A stretch of 64,000 nucleotides of DNA, from the NCBI GenBank assembly GCA_021791195.1, contig JAJYXB010000022.1, forward strand, positions 186,298-250,297, given 5' to 3'. The translations under genes were made by a program, and so were the position numbers. Below are positions 7,714 through 20,731 of this stretch, piece after piece. A model generated the notes under the pieces. It did no database searches, had not been told where the DNA came from, and was given only the letters and a program-made list of their open reading frames with translations. Positions within the stretch are counted from its first letter, which is position 1, and each line of letters starts with the position of its first letter. This DNA comes from Actinomycetes bacterium. GTDB taxonomy: Bacteria; Actinomycetota; Thermoleophilia; BMS3ABIN01.

Positions 7714-9066
7714 ATGGCGGAAATCATCAGCAAGGCAAGGAAACTGGAAGGCGACAAGGTAGAGCTTGAGGTCGAGGTCCCGGCTGACGAGGTCAGGGCA
7801 CAGGTCGACCATACGCTCAAGCACATGGCCAGCGACGTTCGCATCCCCGGCTTCCGCAAGGGCAAGATTCCCAAGGCCGTGCTGGTGTCGCGTTTCGGCA
7901 AGGAGATGATTTTCTCCCAGACGCTCAAGGATGCGCTGCCGGGCTGGTATGACCGGGCGCTGACGCAGGCGGGCGTCAAGCCGATCGATTCCCCGGAGCT
8001 GGACTTCGACGAACTCGGCGGCCAGGACGAGCCATACAGCTTCAAGGCGACCGTGCCGGTGGCGCCGCGCCCGCAGCTGGGCAAATACACCGGCATCGAG
8101 GTGGAGAAGGAAGTCGTCGAGGTCAAGGATGAAGAGGTCGAGGAGCCAATCGACCGGCTGCGCAAACGCGCCGGCAAGATCGAGAAGGTCGAGGGGCGGC
8201 CCGCGGCCAGCGGCGATTTCGTCGTCATCGATTTCGAGGGTTTTGTCGACGACGAGCCGCTGGAAGGCGGTTCGAGCAAGGATTACATGCTGGAACTGGG
8301 TACCGGCGCTTTCATCCCCGGTTTCGAGGATCAGATTGCAGGAATGAAAGAGGGCCAGTCGAAAAAGCTTAAGCTGACTTTCCCGGAGGATTATCAGCCC
8401 CAGGAGCTCGCGGGCAAGGACGCGGTCTTTGATGTGACCGTCAAGGAGATCAAGCAGCGGGTGCTGCCCGAGCTGACCGATGAGCTGGTGGCGGACAACA
8501 GCGAGTTCGAGACCGTCGAGGAGCTGCGCAAGGACATCCGGTCACGCATGGAGCAGGCCCGGGAAGCCGGCGCCGAAAACCTTTTCCGCGAGGCGGCGCT
8601 GAAGAAAGCTGTCGAAACGGTAGAGGTCGAGATTCCGCCGGCGATGATCGAGAGCCGGGTTGAGGATCTGAAGCGGGAATTCACGGCGGCGCTGCAGGGC
8701 AGTGGCGTGACCCTGGAGCAGTACTCCGAGCAGGCGGGCGTGACGCTCGAGCAGATCGAGGACAACTTCCGCCAGCAGGCCGGGAACCTGGTCAAGGAAG
8801 ATCTGATGCTGGAAGCGATCGCGGAGAACGAGTCGCTTACAGTCGGCGACGACGAAGTCGAGGAAGAGATCAGGAAGCAGGCGGAGCGCCGCGGCATCGA
8901 TGCCGACAAACTCGTCGAGCAGACGCGCAAGGCCGGCCGCGAGGAGTTCGTCCGGGAAAACCTGCTGAAGCGCAAGGCGCTGGATTTCATCGTCGAGAAG
9001 GCGGTGCCGGTGCTCAGGAAGCAGGCGGTTACGGAGGAAGGAAAACCGGAGATTATTACGCCGTAG
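7714..9066 (+). CDS. tig: Trigger factor, ribosome-associated chaperone and peptidyl-prolyl isomerase
   Basis: 450 residues, the usual family length. The N-terminal ribosome-docking domain has the signature GFRKGKIPKAVL near residues 48-59. An FKBP-type PPIase domain follows (about 150-245, with DFVVIDFEGFVDDEPLEGG). The C-terminal helical chaperone domain runs from about 250 and is strongly charged. It binds nascent chains at ribosomal protein L23 in the cytosol. Start ATG at 7714 has a short GGAG ribosome-binding site 6 nt upstream. It heads the tig-clpP-clpX-lon protein quality cluster, a conserved order in many bacteria. Confidence 0.97.
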   Translation: MAEIISKARKLEGDKVELEVEVPADEVRAQVDHTLKHMASDVRIPGFRKGKIPKAVLVSRFGKEMIFSQTLKDALPGWYDRALTQAGVKPIDSPELDFDELGGQDEPYSFKATVPVAPRPQLGKYTGIEVEKEVVEVKDEEVEEPIDRLRKRAGKIEKVEGRPAASGDFVVIDFEGFVDDEPLEGGSSKDYMLELGTGAFIPGFEDQIAGMKEGQSKKLKLTFPEDYQPQELAGKDAVFDVTVKEIKQRVLPELTDELVADNSEFETVEELRKDIRSRMEQAREAGAENLFREAALKKAVETVEVEIPPAMIESRVEDLKREFTAALQGSGVTLEQYSEQAGVTLEQIEDNFRQQAGNLVKEDLMLEAIAENESLTVGDDEVEEEIRKQAERRGIDADKLVEQTRKAGREEFVRENLLKRKALDFIVEKAVPVLRKQAVTEEGKPEIITP

Positions 9067-9185
9067 GTCCGCGCGCCTGATGGCGCTGCGGTTTTGTCAA
9101 TAAACGAAACCAGGAAGACTCAATGACTTTTGATCCGAAGCCCGGATTTACTGACTGGCAATCAAATACAGGAGCGCGAAACCAA

Positions 9186-9785
9186 ATGCCATTAATCCCG
9201 ATGGTCATCGAGCAAACCAGCCGCGGCGAACGGGCTTTTGACATCTATTCCCGGCTGCTCAACGAGCGTATCATCTTCCTCGGCAGCGGCGTCTCGGAAG
9301 AGGTGGCCAACGTCGTGGTGGCCCAGCTGCTGCATCTGGAATCCGACGATCCCGACAAGGACATCAACCTTTATATCAACTCACCGGGCGGCTCAGTCTA
9401 TGCCGGTCTGGCAATCTATGATACAATGCAGTTTATCAAGCCGGACGTGGTAACTACCTGCGTGGGGATTGCTATGAGCATGGGCGCACTGATTCTCGCG
9501 GGAGGCGCAAAGGGCAAGCGTTTCGCGCTTCCCAATGCCAAGATTCTCATCCATCAGCTCTCCGGCGGCTTCCAGGGTCCCGCGGCTGACATCGAGATCC
9601 ATGCCAAGGAAGCGCTGTCACTGCGCAGGCGCCTCGATGAGATCCTGTCCAGCCATACCGGCCAACCCCTCGAAAAAGTATCTGCAGACACCGACCGCGA
9701 TTATTTCATGACCTCCGAAGAAGCAAAGGAATACGGCATCATCGACGAGGTCCTCTCACATCGCGCGGCACTCAAGGGAGAATAA
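9186..9785 (+). CDS. clpP: ATP-dependent Clp protease proteolytic subunit ClpP
   Basis: Serine protease subunit that forms the tetradecameric chamber fed by ClpX. From the ATG at 9186 the protein has 199 residues, starting [19 protein letters not shown] as in most ClpPs. The catalytic triad then falls at Ser98 (GIAMSMGA), His123 (ILIHQ) and Asp172 (DRDYF). An in-frame ATG at 9123, with a fair AGGAAG site, would add 21 residues that could act as a short propeptide. Both ATGs have plausible ribosome-binding sites (AGGAG before 9186). It ends 3 nt before clpX, so the two are cotranscribed. Confidence 0.96.
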   Translation: MPLIPMVIEQTSRGERAFDIYSRLLNERIIFLGSGVSEEVANVVVAQLLHLESDDPDKDINLYINSPGGSVYAGLAIYDTMQFIKPDVVTTCVGIAMSMGALILAGGAKGKRFALPNAKILIHQLSGGFQGPAADIEIHAKEALSLRRRLDEILSSHTGQPLEKVSADTDRDYFMTSEEAKEYGIIDEVLSHRAALKGE

Positions 9786-9788
9786 CTC

Positions 9789-11043
9789 ATGGCGCGTCCC
9801 ACCGACGGTAACGAACAACTTCTGTGCAGCTTCTGCGGCAAGTCGCAGCGGCAGGTCAAGAAACTGATCGCCGGTCCCGGCGTATATATCTGCGACGAAT
9901 GCATCGACCTCTGCAACGAGATCATCGACGAGGAGCTTTCGGCTCCCGCGAATCTGGATCTTGACAACCTGCCCAAGCCGAAGGAGATCTACGAGGCGCT
10001 GGACGAATACGTCGTCGGGCAGGACGAGGCCAAGCGGACGCTGTCGGTGGCCGTCTACAACCATTACAAGCGCATCCAGATGTTCTCCGGCGAGGACAGC
10101 AACGAAGTCGAGCTGCAGAAGTCGAACATCATGCTGCTGGGCCCGACCGGCTGCGGCAAGACGCTGCTGGCGCAGACGCTGGCGCGCTTCCTCAATGTGC
10201 CCTTCGCCATCGCGGACGCCACGGCGCTGACTGAGGCCGGCTACGTGGGCGAGGACGTGGAGAACATCCTGCTGAAGCTGATCCAGGCCGCCGACTATGA
10301 CGTGAAGAAGGCTGAGACCGGCATCATCTACATCGACGAGGTCGACAAGATCGCCCGCCGCGCCGACAATCCCTCGATCACCCGGGACGTCTCCGGCGAG
10401 GGCGTGCAGCAGGCGCTGCTGAAGATCCTGGAGGGCACGGTCGCCAGCGTGCCGCCACAGGGCGGCCGCAAGCATCCGCACCAGGAGTTCCTCAGCATCG
10501 ACACCACCAACATCCTGTTCATCTGCGGCGGCGCTTTCGCGCATCTGGACAAGATCATCGAGCGCCGCGTGGGCCACAAGGGCATGGGCTTCGGCGCCGA
10601 CGTCAAGAGCAAGGCGGAGAAGGACGTCGGCAGCACCTTTGCTCAGGTGATGCCGGAGGATCTGCTCGAGTACGGTCTTATCCCCGAGTTCATCGGCCGC
10701 CTGCCGGTGGTCACCGCGATCCACAATTTGAACCGCGACGATCTGGTCCGGATCCTCACCGTGCCGAAGAACGCGCTGGTGAAACAGTTTGAGCGTTTCT
10801 TCAGATTTGATAATATAGAACTCGTCTTCGCGCCGGATTCGCTGGAGGCCATCGCCGAAAAGGCGCTGAAACTGGAAACCGGCGCCCGGGGACTGCGCTC
10901 GATCATCGAGCAATCCCTGCTAAATGTGATGTTTGAGCTTCCGTCGCGCGGCGACGTTCGCAAATGCGTTGTTACCAAGGAAACCATCGAGCGCGAAATC
11001 GATCCGACACTGGTGACGGAAGCAGAAAGAATATTGCCGCAAC

Positions 11044-11063
<20 letters not shown>
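9789..11063 (+). CDS. clpX: ClpX, ATP-dependent unfoldase of the ClpXP protease
   Basis: 424 residues. The N-terminal C4 zinc finger (CSFCGKS..., CDECIDLC, residues 12-40) binds adaptors and substrates. The AAA+ core has Walker A GPTGCGKT, the pore loop GYVGED, Walker [11 protein letters not shown] and the sensor region. It unfolds tagged proteins and threads them into ClpP. The stop overlaps the start of lon by 20 nt, implying translational coupling. Confidence 0.97.
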
Positions 11064-13425
<2,362 letters not shown>

Positions 13426-13473
13426 TTCCTTTTCGGGCGATGGGCAGAAATTATCCTGCCGTAAGGGCGTCTG

Positions 13474-13500
13474 GCCAGGGACGGTCCTGGCTTTCCGTTT
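13474..13500 (+). terminator. Possible terminator after lon
   Basis: Six-bp stem GCCAGG/CCTGGC with a GACGGT loop, followed by a weak T-rich stretch (TTTCCGTTT). It lies 48 nt downstream of lon and 50 nt upstream of valS. The poor T-run makes this tentative. Confidence 0.35.
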
Positions 13501-13509
13501 CAGGCGTTC

Positions 13510-13537
13510 TTATACGGAACGTCCCCTATGATAGAAT
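13510..13537 (+). promoter_or_regulatory. Candidate valS promoter
   Basis: TTATAC, a 16-nt spacer and TAGAAT. The -10 hexamer begins 4 nt after an in-frame ATG at 13528. If this promoter is real, that ATG is not in the mRNA and translation starts at the next in-frame ATG, 13552, leaving a very short leader. Confidence 0.4.
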
Positions 13538-13551
13538 CGGGCGAATCCAGC

Positions 13552-16215
13552 ATGCGCCCTGAAATCCATGAACAACTGAAGACGAACACGCGCTACGCGC
13601 CGGCCGAGATCGAATCCAGGTGGATGGATCGCTGGCTCGAAGCACATCTTTTCACCCCGGACATCGACTCCACCAGGGAATCTTTCTGCATCGCGCTGCC
13701 GCCGCCGAACGTCACCGGCTCGCTGCATATGGGACATGCGCTCAACTCATCGATGCAGGATCTGCTTATCCGCCTCAATCACATGCGTGGCAGGAACACG
13801 CTCTGGATCTGCGGCACCGACCACGCCGGCATCGCCACCCAGAACCAGGTGGAGAAGCAGCTGGCCGGCGAGGGACTCACCCGGCAGCAGGCCGGCCGGG
13901 AGGAGTTTGAGAAGCGCGTCTGGAAATGGCGCGAGCAGTATGGCTCCACCATCATCAACCAGCTGAAACGGATGGGCTGCTCGCTGGACTACGAAGGCGA
14001 GCGCTTCACGCTCGACGAAGGCTACGTCGAAGCCGTCTACCGTGTCTTCACCTCCCTGTACGAGAAGGGCTTCATCTACCGCGACGAGTACATGGTCAAC
14101 TGGTGCACCCGCTGTCACACGGCGCTCTCCGACCTGGAGGTCGAGCACCAGGAATGCGAGGACAAGCTTTATTATCTGCGCTATCCGCTGAAGGACAGCG
14201 CCGACTGGCTGGTGATCGCCACCGCGCGTCCGGAGACGATGCTGGGCGACACCGCCGTGGCGGTCAATCCTGACGACGAGCGCTACCGCGAGCTTATTGG
14301 CCGGCAGGTGATCCTGCCGCTGACTGGCCGCGAGATTCCGGTGATCGGCGACGATTACGTCGACACCGGCTTCGGCACCGGCGCGCTGAAGATCACGCCG
14401 GCCCATGATCCCAACGACTTCGAGATCGGCAAGAAGCACGACCTGGAGGAGATCAACATCCTCACCTCCGACGGGCGCATCAACCAGGCCGGCGGCGAAT
14501 TTGCCGGGCTGACGCTGGGGGAAGCGCGCGAGCAGGTGATGATCCGCATGGAGCAGGAAGGGCTTGTGGAGAAGGTCGAGCCTTATTCGCACGCCGTCGG
14601 CACCTGCTACCGCTGCGGCACCACCATCGAACCGTACATCTCGCTGCAATGGTTCATGCGCATGGACGAGCTGGCGGCGCCGGCGATCCGCGCGGTGGAG
14701 AACGGCGAGGTCAGCTTCGTGCCCGAACGCTGGGCGGGCGTGTATCTGGAGTGGATGCGCTCGCTCAGGCCCTGGTGCATTTCGCGTCAGCTCTGGTGGG
14801 GGCACCGGCTGCCGGTGTGGCACTGCGACGAGTGCGGCGAGATCATCGTCCGCGAAACTCCGCCTTCCACCTGCCGCTGCGGCTCTTCCGAACTGAGGCA
14901 GGAGGAGGACGTGCTCGACACCTGGTTCAGCTCGGCGCTGTGGCCCTTCGCCACCCTGGGCTGGCCGCAGGCTACCGAACGGCTCGAGACCTTTTATCCC
15001 ACCAGTGTGCTGGTCACCGCCCGGGACATCATCTTCCTCTGGGTCTCGCGGATGATCATGATGGGGCTGGAGTTCGCCGAGGGCATCCCCTTCAGCGACG
15101 TCATCATCAACCCCACGATCATGGCCCGCGACGGCCGGCGGATGAGCAAGTCGCTGGGGACCGGCGTCGATCCGCTGGTGCTGATCGACACCTACGGCGC
15201 CGATCCGACCCGCTTCGGGCTGCTCAACATGGCTTCCGCCCAGGACGTGCGTTTTTCCGAGGAGCGGATCGAGATGAGCCGCAACTTCTGCAACAAGATC
15301 TTCAACGCGGCCCGTTTTGTGCTGCTGGGCGTCGCCGACGTCAAGCCCAGGCGCGCCACGGCGCATCTGGCCGACCGCTGGATCGACAGCCGCATGCAGG
15401 CCACGGCGGCGGAGCTTAACGAGCTGCTGGACCGCTATGACTTCTCGGAGGCGACGCGGCTGCTTTACCGGTTTGTCTGGAACGAGTTTTGCGACTGGTA
15501 CGTGGAGATCGTCAAGCCGCGCCTTTACAGCGACGACGAGGCGCTCAAGGAGGAGGCCTCCGGGCATCTGCTCTATCTGCTGGACAACGTGCTGAGGATG
15601 CTGCATCCATTCATGCCCTTTCTCACCGAGGAACTGGCGTCGATGCTGCCCGGCGAGCGCGGCTTCCTCATCGAGGCCGAATTTCCCCGGGGAGACGCCG
15701 CGCTGCGCGACCTGAGCGCCGAAGCGGGCATGGAGCAGCTGATGGGGACCGTGGTTTCACTCCGGACGCTGCGCAACGAACTGCGCGTGCCGCCGTCCAA
15801 AACGGCACAGGCGGCGCTGGTGGCAGAGGACGGGGCGATACGGCAGGTGGTAGAGGATAACTCCGGTTTGATAGAATCACTTGCAAATACGCAACTGCTC
15901 GGCACGGCCGCGTCCGAGGAAGGACTGAGCGGAGTCGGCGGCCAGACGGCTGTGGCGCTGGTGCCGGGCGGCAAGATGCTGGTGCCGCTTCAGGAACTGA
16001 TCGACATCGATCAGGAACGCAGCCGGCTCGAGGGCGTCATCGCCAGGAAAGAGCAGGAAGTAGAGCGGGCGGCGCAAAAGCTGGGCAACAGCAATTTCGT
16101 GGCCAAGGCGCCGGCTGAGGTCGTCCGGCAGGAACGGGAAAAGCTGCGGCAGCACGAGACGCAGCTGGCCGAGCTCAGGCAGCAGCACGAACGCTTTTTC
16201 GGGGGAGAGCAGTAG
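13552..16215 (+). CDS. valS: Valyl-tRNA synthetase
   Basis: 887 residues from ATG 13552 (895 from ATG 13528). Class Ia synthetase charging tRNA-Val and editing misactivated threonine. Signatures visible: the HIGH motif as HMGH in NVTGSLHMGHALN, the KMSKS loop as RMSKSLG, the editing domain with TARPETMLGDTA, paired CxxC zinc sites (CDECG and CRCG), and the C-terminal coiled-coil arm after about residue 815. The MRPEIHEQL start is preferred because the candidate promoter overlaps the upstream ATG. Confidence 0.96.
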   Translation: MRPEIHEQLKTNTRYAPAEIESRWMDRWLEAHLFTPDIDSTRESFCIALPPPNVTGSLHMGHALNSSMQDLLIRLNHMRGRNTLWICGTDHAGIATQNQVEKQLAGEGLTRQQAGREEFEKRVWKWREQYGSTIINQLKRMGCSLDYEGERFTLDEGYVEAVYRVFTSLYEKGFIYRDEYMVNWCTRCHTALSDLEVEHQECEDKLYYLRYPLKDSADWLVIATARPETMLGDTAVAVNPDDERYRELIGRQVILPLTGREIPVIGDDYVDTGFGTGALKITPAHDPNDFEIGKKHDLEEINILTSDGRINQAGGEFAGLTLGEAREQVMIRMEQEGLVEKVEPYSHAVGTCYRCGTTIEPYISLQWFMRMDELAAPAIRAVENGEVSFVPERWAGVYLEWMRSLRPWCISRQLWWGHRLPVWHCDECGEIIVRETPPSTCRCGSSELRQEEDVLDTWFSSALWPFATLGWPQATERLETFYPTSVLVTARDIIFLWVSRMIMMGLEFAEGIPFSDVIINPTIMARDGRRMSKSLGTGVDPLVLIDTYGADPTRFGLLNMASAQDVRFSEERIEMSRNFCNKIFNAARFVLLGVADVKPRRATAHLADRWIDSRMQATAAELNELLDRYDFSEATRLLYRFVWNEFCDWYVEIVKPRLYSDDEALKEEASGHLLYLLDNVLRMLHPFMPFLTEELASMLPGERGFLIEAEFPRGDAALRDLSAEAGMEQLMGTVVSLRTLRNELRVPPSKTAQAALVAEDGAIRQVVEDNSGLIESLANTQLLGTAASEEGLSGVGGQTAVALVPGGKMLVPLQELIDIDQERSRLEGVIARKEQEVERAAQKLGNSNFVAKAPAEVVRQEREKLRQHETQLAELRQQHERFFGGEQ

Positions 16216-16302
16216 CGCCGAAACTACGGCGTGGCCGCGGGTCAGGATTGCGGCGGGCGCCGCATATAAGATTTCATCCATTACAACCAAAGCGCGGGTT
16301 TC

Positions 16303-17583
16303 ATGGCAATCAGTGAGATGGAAGAATATTTGATCGAGCTGGACCGGCTGGGCATGAAGCCGGGGCTGGTGCGGGTCAAGAAGCTGCTGGCCGCGCTGGG
16401 CAACCCCGAGAAGCGTCTCAAGACCATCCATGTCGTAGGCACCAACGGCAAGTCTTCCACGGCCCGCATGATCGCCGCCATTCTGGGAAGCCAGGGGCTG
16501 AAGGCCGGCGCCTACCTCTCGCCGCACCTGGTCTCATTCACCGAGCGGTTCCTGATCGACGGCAAGGAGATCACGCCGGCGCGCTTCGAGAAGCTTATGC
16601 TCGAGGTCAGGGCAAAGGCGGAAGAAGTCAACAAGCGTTCACGCAGCAGCGGGCCGCTTACCCAGTTCGAAGTGCTGACGGCGGCCGCCTATCTGTATTT
16701 CCATCAGCAGAAAGTGAACGTGGCCGTCATCGAGGCCGGGCTGGGCGGACGTTACGACGCCACCAACGTCATCGAATCCAAGGTGCAGGTGCTCACCAAC
16801 GTGGAACTGGAGCACACCGATCTGCTGGGCAAGACAGTGGCCGCCATCGTCAAGGAGAAAACCGCCGTCATCCCGCCCAAGGGGAAAGTGGTGCTGGGGG
16901 CGATGTCGGAGGAAGCGCTGAGCGAGGCGCTCAAGGCCTGCCGCCGCCTGAACGTCAAGCCGATGGTGTTCGACGAGGATTTCTCGCTGCTAAGGGGGAA
17001 AGGGGAGCGGTTCGATGTCTGGACGCCGAAAGGCCAGTACCTGGACCTGTCGCTGACGCTGCTGGGCCAGCACCAGCGCACCAACTGTTCCGTGGCCGTC
17101 GCCGCCGCCGAGCTGTTCATGCGCAAGGCGCTGGATGAGAAGAAGCTGCGGCGGGCGCTGCCCCGGATATCGATTCCCGCCCGGATGGAGATCATCTCCG
17201 AAAAGCCGCTGGTGATCCTTGACGGCGCGCACAATCCCAGCGGCATCGCGCAGCTGCTCTCTTCGCTGGAAAGCATCTCCGCCGGCCGGCGGGTGATCGG
17301 CGTCGTCTCGATTCTGAAGGACAAGGATGCGGCCGCGATGCTGGAACAGGTGCTCGATTTTTGTGATATCTTATTCATCACTGAGAACTCCAATCCCCGC
17401 TGTTCGCCAGCGCAGGAGCTTGCCAAACTGCCGGTGGTGACGTCAAGTTCGGTCCAGACGTTTGTTGCCAGGGAAAGTCAGTCGGCGCTCGAAAGCGCCT
17501 TCAAACTGGCTTCCATCCGCGATGTGATCCTGGTTACGGGTTCCCTGTACCTGCTGGCCGACATCAAAAAGCGGAAGGCATAA
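16303..17583 (+). CDS. folC: Folylpolyglutamate synthase / dihydrofolate synthase
   Basis: 426 residues. Mur-ligase-family enzyme adding glutamate to folates. It has the ATP-binding loop VVGTNGKSSTARM near residue 48, then SPHLVSFTERF (folate loop), EAGLGGRYDATNV, and the C-terminal domain with LDGAHNPSG. valS-folC is a common pairing. Start ATG 16303 lacks a strong ribosome-binding site; a TATAAG hexamer at 16265-16270 might be a -10 element. Confidence 0.95.
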   Translation: MAISEMEEYLIELDRLGMKPGLVRVKKLLAALGNPEKRLKTIHVVGTNGKSSTARMIAAILGSQGLKAGAYLSPHLVSFTERFLIDGKEITPARFEKLMLEVRAKAEEVNKRSRSSGPLTQFEVLTAAAYLYFHQQKVNVAVIEAGLGGRYDATNVIESKVQVLTNVELEHTDLLGKTVAAIVKEKTAVIPPKGKVVLGAMSEEALSEALKACRRLNVKPMVFDEDFSLLRGKGERFDVWTPKGQYLDLSLTLLGQHQRTNCSVAVAAAELFMRKALDEKKLRRALPRISIPARMEIISEKPLVILDGAHNPSGIAQLLSSLESISAGRRVIGVVSILKDKDAAAMLEQVLDFCDILFITENSNPRCSPAQELAKLPVVTSSSVQTFVARESQSALESAFKLASIRDVILVTGSLYLLADIKKRKA

Positions 17584-17607
17584 CGCCAAAATTTTAGGAG
17601 TCGTCAA

Positions 17608-18135
17608 TTGCACTGGATAATCTTGCAGGCCAGCTCCTCAGCTGATGGGGCCCAGAGTTTTTTCGATTCTCCCTGGTGGAATTTCGCCACACTGATGACC
17701 AAGGCCGTTCTGGTGGCGCTCTGGCTGGCGCTGGGAGTGTGGACTTACAAGGACGCCAGACGGCGGATGACGGACTCACTGATGATCGCCATCTCCGTCG
17801 CCACCGCGCTGGTCTTCCCGTACGTGGGCGCGCTGTTTTACATGATTCTGCGCCCTCCCGAGTACCTCGAGGACGTCATCGAGCGCGACCTGGAGATCAG
17901 GGCGAAGGAGCAGGAACTTGTTGACGCCGTCGATCTCTGTCCGGCCTGCCGTCAGCCGGTGAGGGGCGATTTCCTCATCTGTCCCAAATGCCGCCGCCGG
18001 CTGAAGACCGCCTGCCACAAGTGCGGCAAGCCGCTGGAGTCCGGCTGGAAGATCTGTCCTTACTGCGAGGCAGAGATGCGCTCGCCGGCGACTGCCTCGG
18101 CGCCTCTGGCCGCCGAAGACGAGCTGTTCGCGTAA
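17608..18135 (+). CDS. Membrane protein with C-terminal double zinc ribbon
   Basis: 175 residues starting at TTG 17608 behind an AGGAG site. There are two transmembrane helices (around residues 28-50 and 60-80), then a short acidic helix. Two CxxC...CxxC zinc ribbons follow: CPACRQ...CPKCRR and CHKCGK...CPYCEA. The zinc ribbons probably face the cytosol. Similar two-helix/zinc-ribbon proteins occur between folC and ndk in other Gram-positive genomes. The substrate or partner is unknown. Confidence 0.8.
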   Translation: MHWIILQASSSADGAQSFFDSPWWNFATLMTKAVLVALWLALGVWTYKDARRRMTDSLMIAISVATALVFPYVGALFYMILRPPEYLEDVIERDLEIRAKEQELVDAVDLCPACRQPVRGDFLICPKCRRRLKTACHKCGKPLESGWKICPYCEAEMRSPATASAPLAAEDELFA

Positions 18136-18153
18136 ACGGGAGCATCCACTCGT

Positions 18154-18256
18154 AAAACCCGGGACACCTTGCAATTTTTTTGTGGTTTTTATTATGCATT
18201 TGCTGTTAGGTGAAAAATTGCAAGATTTCCCCGGCTATCAAGATGTCCCTGGTTTT
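18154..18256. repeat. Compound inverted repeat, dispersed element of a second type
   Basis: The outer arms 18154-18166 and 18244-18256 match as reverse complements at 12 of 13 positions (AAAACCCGGGACA). The inner arms 18168-18179 and 18213-18224 are perfect over 12 nt (CTTGCAATTTTT). A 19-nt stretch separates the inner and outer right arms. The 14-mer AAACCCGGGACACC recurs exactly at 47931-47944 after ffh. TTGCAA-15-TATTAT (18169-18195) inside the element may act as an ndk promoter. Confidence 0.7.
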
Positions 18257-18300
18257 GTCCTGGCTCACGTTGAAAATGATCACTGAAGAACGAGGAGGAG

Positions 18301-18717
18301 ATGTTGGAGCGCACGTTTGTACTGATCAAGCCCGGCGCGGTCGCCCGCGGCCTGGTGGGCGCGGTCCTGGCCCGTTTCGAAACGCGCGGTTTTCGCATCC
18401 GGGCGATGAAATATCTGCAGGTCACCCGCGAACTGGCGGAACAGCATTACGAGGAGCACCGCGAAAAAGACTTCTTCGGCGAGCTGGTCAGCTCGATCAC
18501 ATCCGGTCCGGTGGCGGCCTTCGTGCTGGAGGGGCCGGAGGCCATCGCCGTGGTGCGCAAGATGATGGGCAGCACCAACCCGATGGCGGCCGAGCCCGGC
18601 ACCATCCGTGGCGACTTCGGTCTGGAGATCGTCGCCAACGTCGTGCACGGCTCCGACAGCCCCGCCAGCGCCGAGCGCGAGATCAAGCTGTATTTCAGCG
18701 AAAGCGAGATAATCTAG
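18301..18717 (+). CDS. ndk: Nucleoside diphosphate kinase
   Basis: 138 residues, standard length. Transfers the gamma-phosphate from ATP to nucleoside diphosphates through a phosphohistidine. The catalytic residue is His116 in NVVHGSDS. The N-terminal [12 protein letters not shown] strand and the later [14 protein letters not shown] and [13 protein letters not shown] segments are canonical. The ATG directly follows a GAGGAGGAG run. Its TAG stop overlaps the first bases of the second long palindrome. Confidence 0.96.
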   Translation: MLERTFVLIKPGAVARGLVGAVLARFETRGFRIRAMKYLQVTRELAEQHYEEHREKDFFGELVSSITSGPVAAFVLEGPEAIAVVRKMMGSTNPMAAEPGTIRGDFGLEIVANVVHGSDSPASAEREIKLYFSESEII

Positions 18718-18805
18718 GGACGTTGCTTTCCTAAAGTTCCTAATTTCATTTCAAAAAATATCGCTGGCGATGGAGAAGCAGGAACGTTAGGAAAGCAACG
18801 TCTCT
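18716..18805. repeat. Inverted repeat element (copy 2), between ndk and maf
   Basis: Arms 18716-18741 and 18780-18805 pair at 24 of 26 positions around a 38-nt AT-rich spacer. The arm sequence (GGGACGTTGCTTTCCTAA) is the same as at 7537-7633, but the spacers are unrelated. The element begins inside the ndk stop codon and ends 14 nt before the maf ATG. Confidence 0.85.
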
Positions 18806-18819
18806 TCACAGGCGGTAAG

Positions 18820-19437
18820 ATGTATCTGGCATCGAAATCTCCCCGGCGCAAGGCGCTGCTTGATTCGATCGGCATCGATTACGAGGTCGTCGTTCCTGAG
18901 TATGAGGAGGAGGACAGCGGCGTCGAGTTGCCGGCGGAGCTGGTTGAGCGCCACAGCCGCGGCAAGGCGTGGTCGGTAGTGTCCCGCCTGCGACCGCTGC
19001 CAGAGGGCCGGCCCATCCTCGGAGTCGACACGATGGTCGTCATGGGCGGCCGCGCCGTCGGCAAGGCTGGTGACGCCGAAGAAGCGCTGGCGTTCCTGCG
19101 CCTGCTCTCCGGGCGCACACATCTGGTCTATAGCGGCGTGACGCTGCTATGGCGCGGTTCCGGGGACCCGGAAGCGCCGCTCGAGGAGCAGACCGAGCAT
19201 GCTGTCACCGAGGTCCACTTTGCCCCGATCCCCGGGGAAGAGCTGGAACTGTACGTCGCCAGCGGCGAGTGGCGCGGCAAGGCAGGCGCTTACGCCATCC
19301 AGGAGCGGGCGGCGGCCTTCGTCGAATCCATCCGCGGCGACTATACCAATATCGTCGGACTGCCCTTGCCGCTGCTGGTGCGGATGCTGCGCCAGGCAGG
19401 CTGCTGGCCGCCGGCGGGGTGGCTACAGCCGGCGTGA
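18820..19437 (+). CDS. maf: Maf family nucleotide pyrophosphatase
   Basis: 205 residues. House-cleaning enzyme hydrolysing noncanonical or modified NTPs; linked to septum control in some Gram-positives. It shows LASKSPRRKALL at the N-terminus (substrate loop), the central acidic GVDTMV with the following lysine in VGKAGDAEEA, and the closing motif SIRGDYTNIVGLPL. Precedes mreB in the order seen in Bacillus and actinobacterial relatives. ATG at 18820 has an AGGCGG site. Confidence 0.93.
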   Translation: MYLASKSPRRKALLDSIGIDYEVVVPEYEEEDSGVELPAELVERHSRGKAWSVVSRLRPLPEGRPILGVDTMVVMGGRAVGKAGDAEEALAFLRLLSGRTHLVYSGVTLLWRGSGDPEAPLEEQTEHAVTEVHFAPIPGEELELYVASGEWRGKAGAYAIQERAAAFVESIRGDYTNIVGLPLPLLVRMLRQAGCWPPAGWLQPA

Positions 19438-19461
19438 TTCCGTTTCCACATCCATTTGTTA

Positions 19462-19467
19462 TATAAT
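19462..19467 (+). promoter_or_regulatory. -10 element for the mre operon
   Basis: Perfect TATAAT about 200 nt before mreB, without a good -35. The resulting leader contains a possible long-range stem GGGGGTG (about 19550)/CACCCCC (about 19590). The leader could be regulatory; no known riboswitch was recognised. Confidence 0.45.
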
Positions 19468-19663
19468 GTCGTCCTTCAAGGGAGCCGCGGCCGCCTCACA
19501 AAGCCTGGCCGGGGCGCAAGTTCATAAAGTCCGCAATCCGGGTATCAGGGGGTGCAGTCTGCGACGCTGGTGTGCGCGTTGGGTCTTTCACCCCCTCTCT
19601 GTTACCATGATAAGCTGAACGGGCACTGGCATCCGCAAGCCTCGCCCTGAAAGGAGATTAGCG

Positions 19664-20710
<1,047 letters not shown>

Positions 20711-20731
20711 ATTTCGTCCTAAGGTTTTAAA

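Noticed and set aside
13500..13527. Third copy of the GGGGACGTT palindrome upstream of valS
   Set aside because: Only AACGTCCCC is shared with the repeat ends; there is no second arm.
13747..15606. 619-residue open frame on the - strand opposite valS
   Set aside because: It is fully inside a certain gene, rich in Arg/Ala/His/Asp as expected for a shadow of GC-rich codons, and has no domain motif. The same holds for 29090-30883 opposite rng, 43913-46132 opposite smc and ftsY, 11389-12576 opposite lon and 1923-3302 opposite the beta-helix gene.
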